A stretch of DNA of 6,153 nucleotides, from contig DMCN01000020.1 in NCBI GenBank assembly GCA_003445795.1, positions 590 to 6,742 on the forward strand, written 5' to 3'. The notes beneath the pieces were generated by a model. It worked only from the letters and a program-made list of their open reading frames with translations. It made no database searches and was not told the origin of the DNA. Shown here piece after piece: positions 6,131-6,153 of the stretch. Position 1 is the first letter of the stretch, and every line of letters starts with the position of its first letter. This stretch comes from Gallionellaceae bacterium. GTDB lineage: Bacteria > Pseudomonadota > Gammaproteobacteria > Burkholderiales > Gallionellaceae. The translations under genes were made by a program, and so were the position numbers.

Positions 6131-6151
6131 AAGAAAGATACAAGGTGCGAA
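6077..6151 (-). repeat. 10-nt direct repeat: left flank and putative left target guide
   Basis: TTCGCACCTT (minus strand) occurs at 6151-6142, just outside the inferred left end, and again at 6086-6077, on the 5' side of the first internal loop of the candidate bridge RNA. The orientation is the same. In bridge RNAs the left target guide has the same sequence as the left half of the target's top strand, so this position and polarity fit. The four bases that follow differ (GTAT in the flank, AAGG in the RNA), so the guide match stops before the shared core hexamer. Confidence 0.6.
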
Positions 6152-6153
6152 TT

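Larger units (their letters stand above)
4936..6139 (-). mobile_element. IS110-family insertion sequence, about 1.2 kb, apparently complete
   Basis: The boundaries are inferred, give or take about 3 bp. The hexamer GTATCT (minus strand) is shared by both junctions, at 4939-4934 just past the transposase stop and at 6141-6136 upstream of the transposase, as expected if the crossover core lies within it. IS110 elements make no target duplications of the usual kind and lack conventional terminal inverted repeats; none were found. The layout of a short end after the transposase and a ~200-nt non-coding end before it is that of the IS110 group proper rather than the IS1111 group. The length and the 328-residue transposase fit the family. 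Left-flank DNA is only about 12 bp (6142-6153). The insertion is intergenic, behind the AMMECR1-family gene. Confidence 0.7.

Noticed and set aside
5938..6153. Terminal inverted repeats of the insertion sequence
   Set aside because: The two ends show only short chance-level inverted matches, and IS110-group elements are not expected to have them. The TGTAGAT/ATCTACA pair fits a guide-target relation better.
1..6153. CRISPR arrays, tRNA or rRNA genes
   Set aside because: No regularly spaced repeats and no cloverleaf-like or rRNA-like stretch were seen on either strand.

Overview
The window looks like the chromosome of a GC-rich betaproteobacterium. The closest fit is probably Nitrosomonadales, perhaps a Gallionellaceae-like lineage. 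This rests on an sdhCDA operon next to a cytosolic-type malate dehydrogenase of about 330 residues and on GC-rich third codon positions; it is inference, not a database result.

Positions 1-1899 (minus strand) hold the start of a succinate dehydrogenase operon in the order sdhC-sdhD-sdhA. sdhA runs off the left edge after 393 codons. The genes overlap by 7 nt (sdhC/sdhD) or are 2 nt apart (sdhD/sdhA). A 204-bp divergent regulatory region (1900-2103) separates them from mdh (2104-3096, plus strand). Succinate dehydrogenase and malate dehydrogenase catalyse nearby steps of the TCA cycle, so this is a core-metabolism block.

Positions 3103-3294 (minus) encode a small four-cysteine protein that I do not recognise. 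A 266-bp divergent gap separates it from two overlapping plus-strand genes: a MEMO1-family protein (3561-4364, AmmeMemoRadiSam system protein B) and an AMMECR1-family protein (4354-4905, protein A). The usual third member, a radical SAM enzyme, is not in the window.

About 30 bp behind the AMMECR1 stop lies a compact IS110-family insertion sequence, near 4936-6139. Its DEDD transposase is on the minus strand (4951-5937). About 200 nt of non-coding DNA lies upstream of the transposase, and on the minus strand it can fold into a 5' hairpin followed by two long stems, each closed by a small apical hairpin. This is the layout expected of a bridge RNA.

In the first large loop, one strand is identical to 10 nt of DNA just outside the left end of the element. 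The other strand is complementary to 7 nt at the right junction. These are the matches expected of left and right target guides, so the window appears to preserve an IS110 element together with the target site its RNA may have selected. This is the most interesting signal here.
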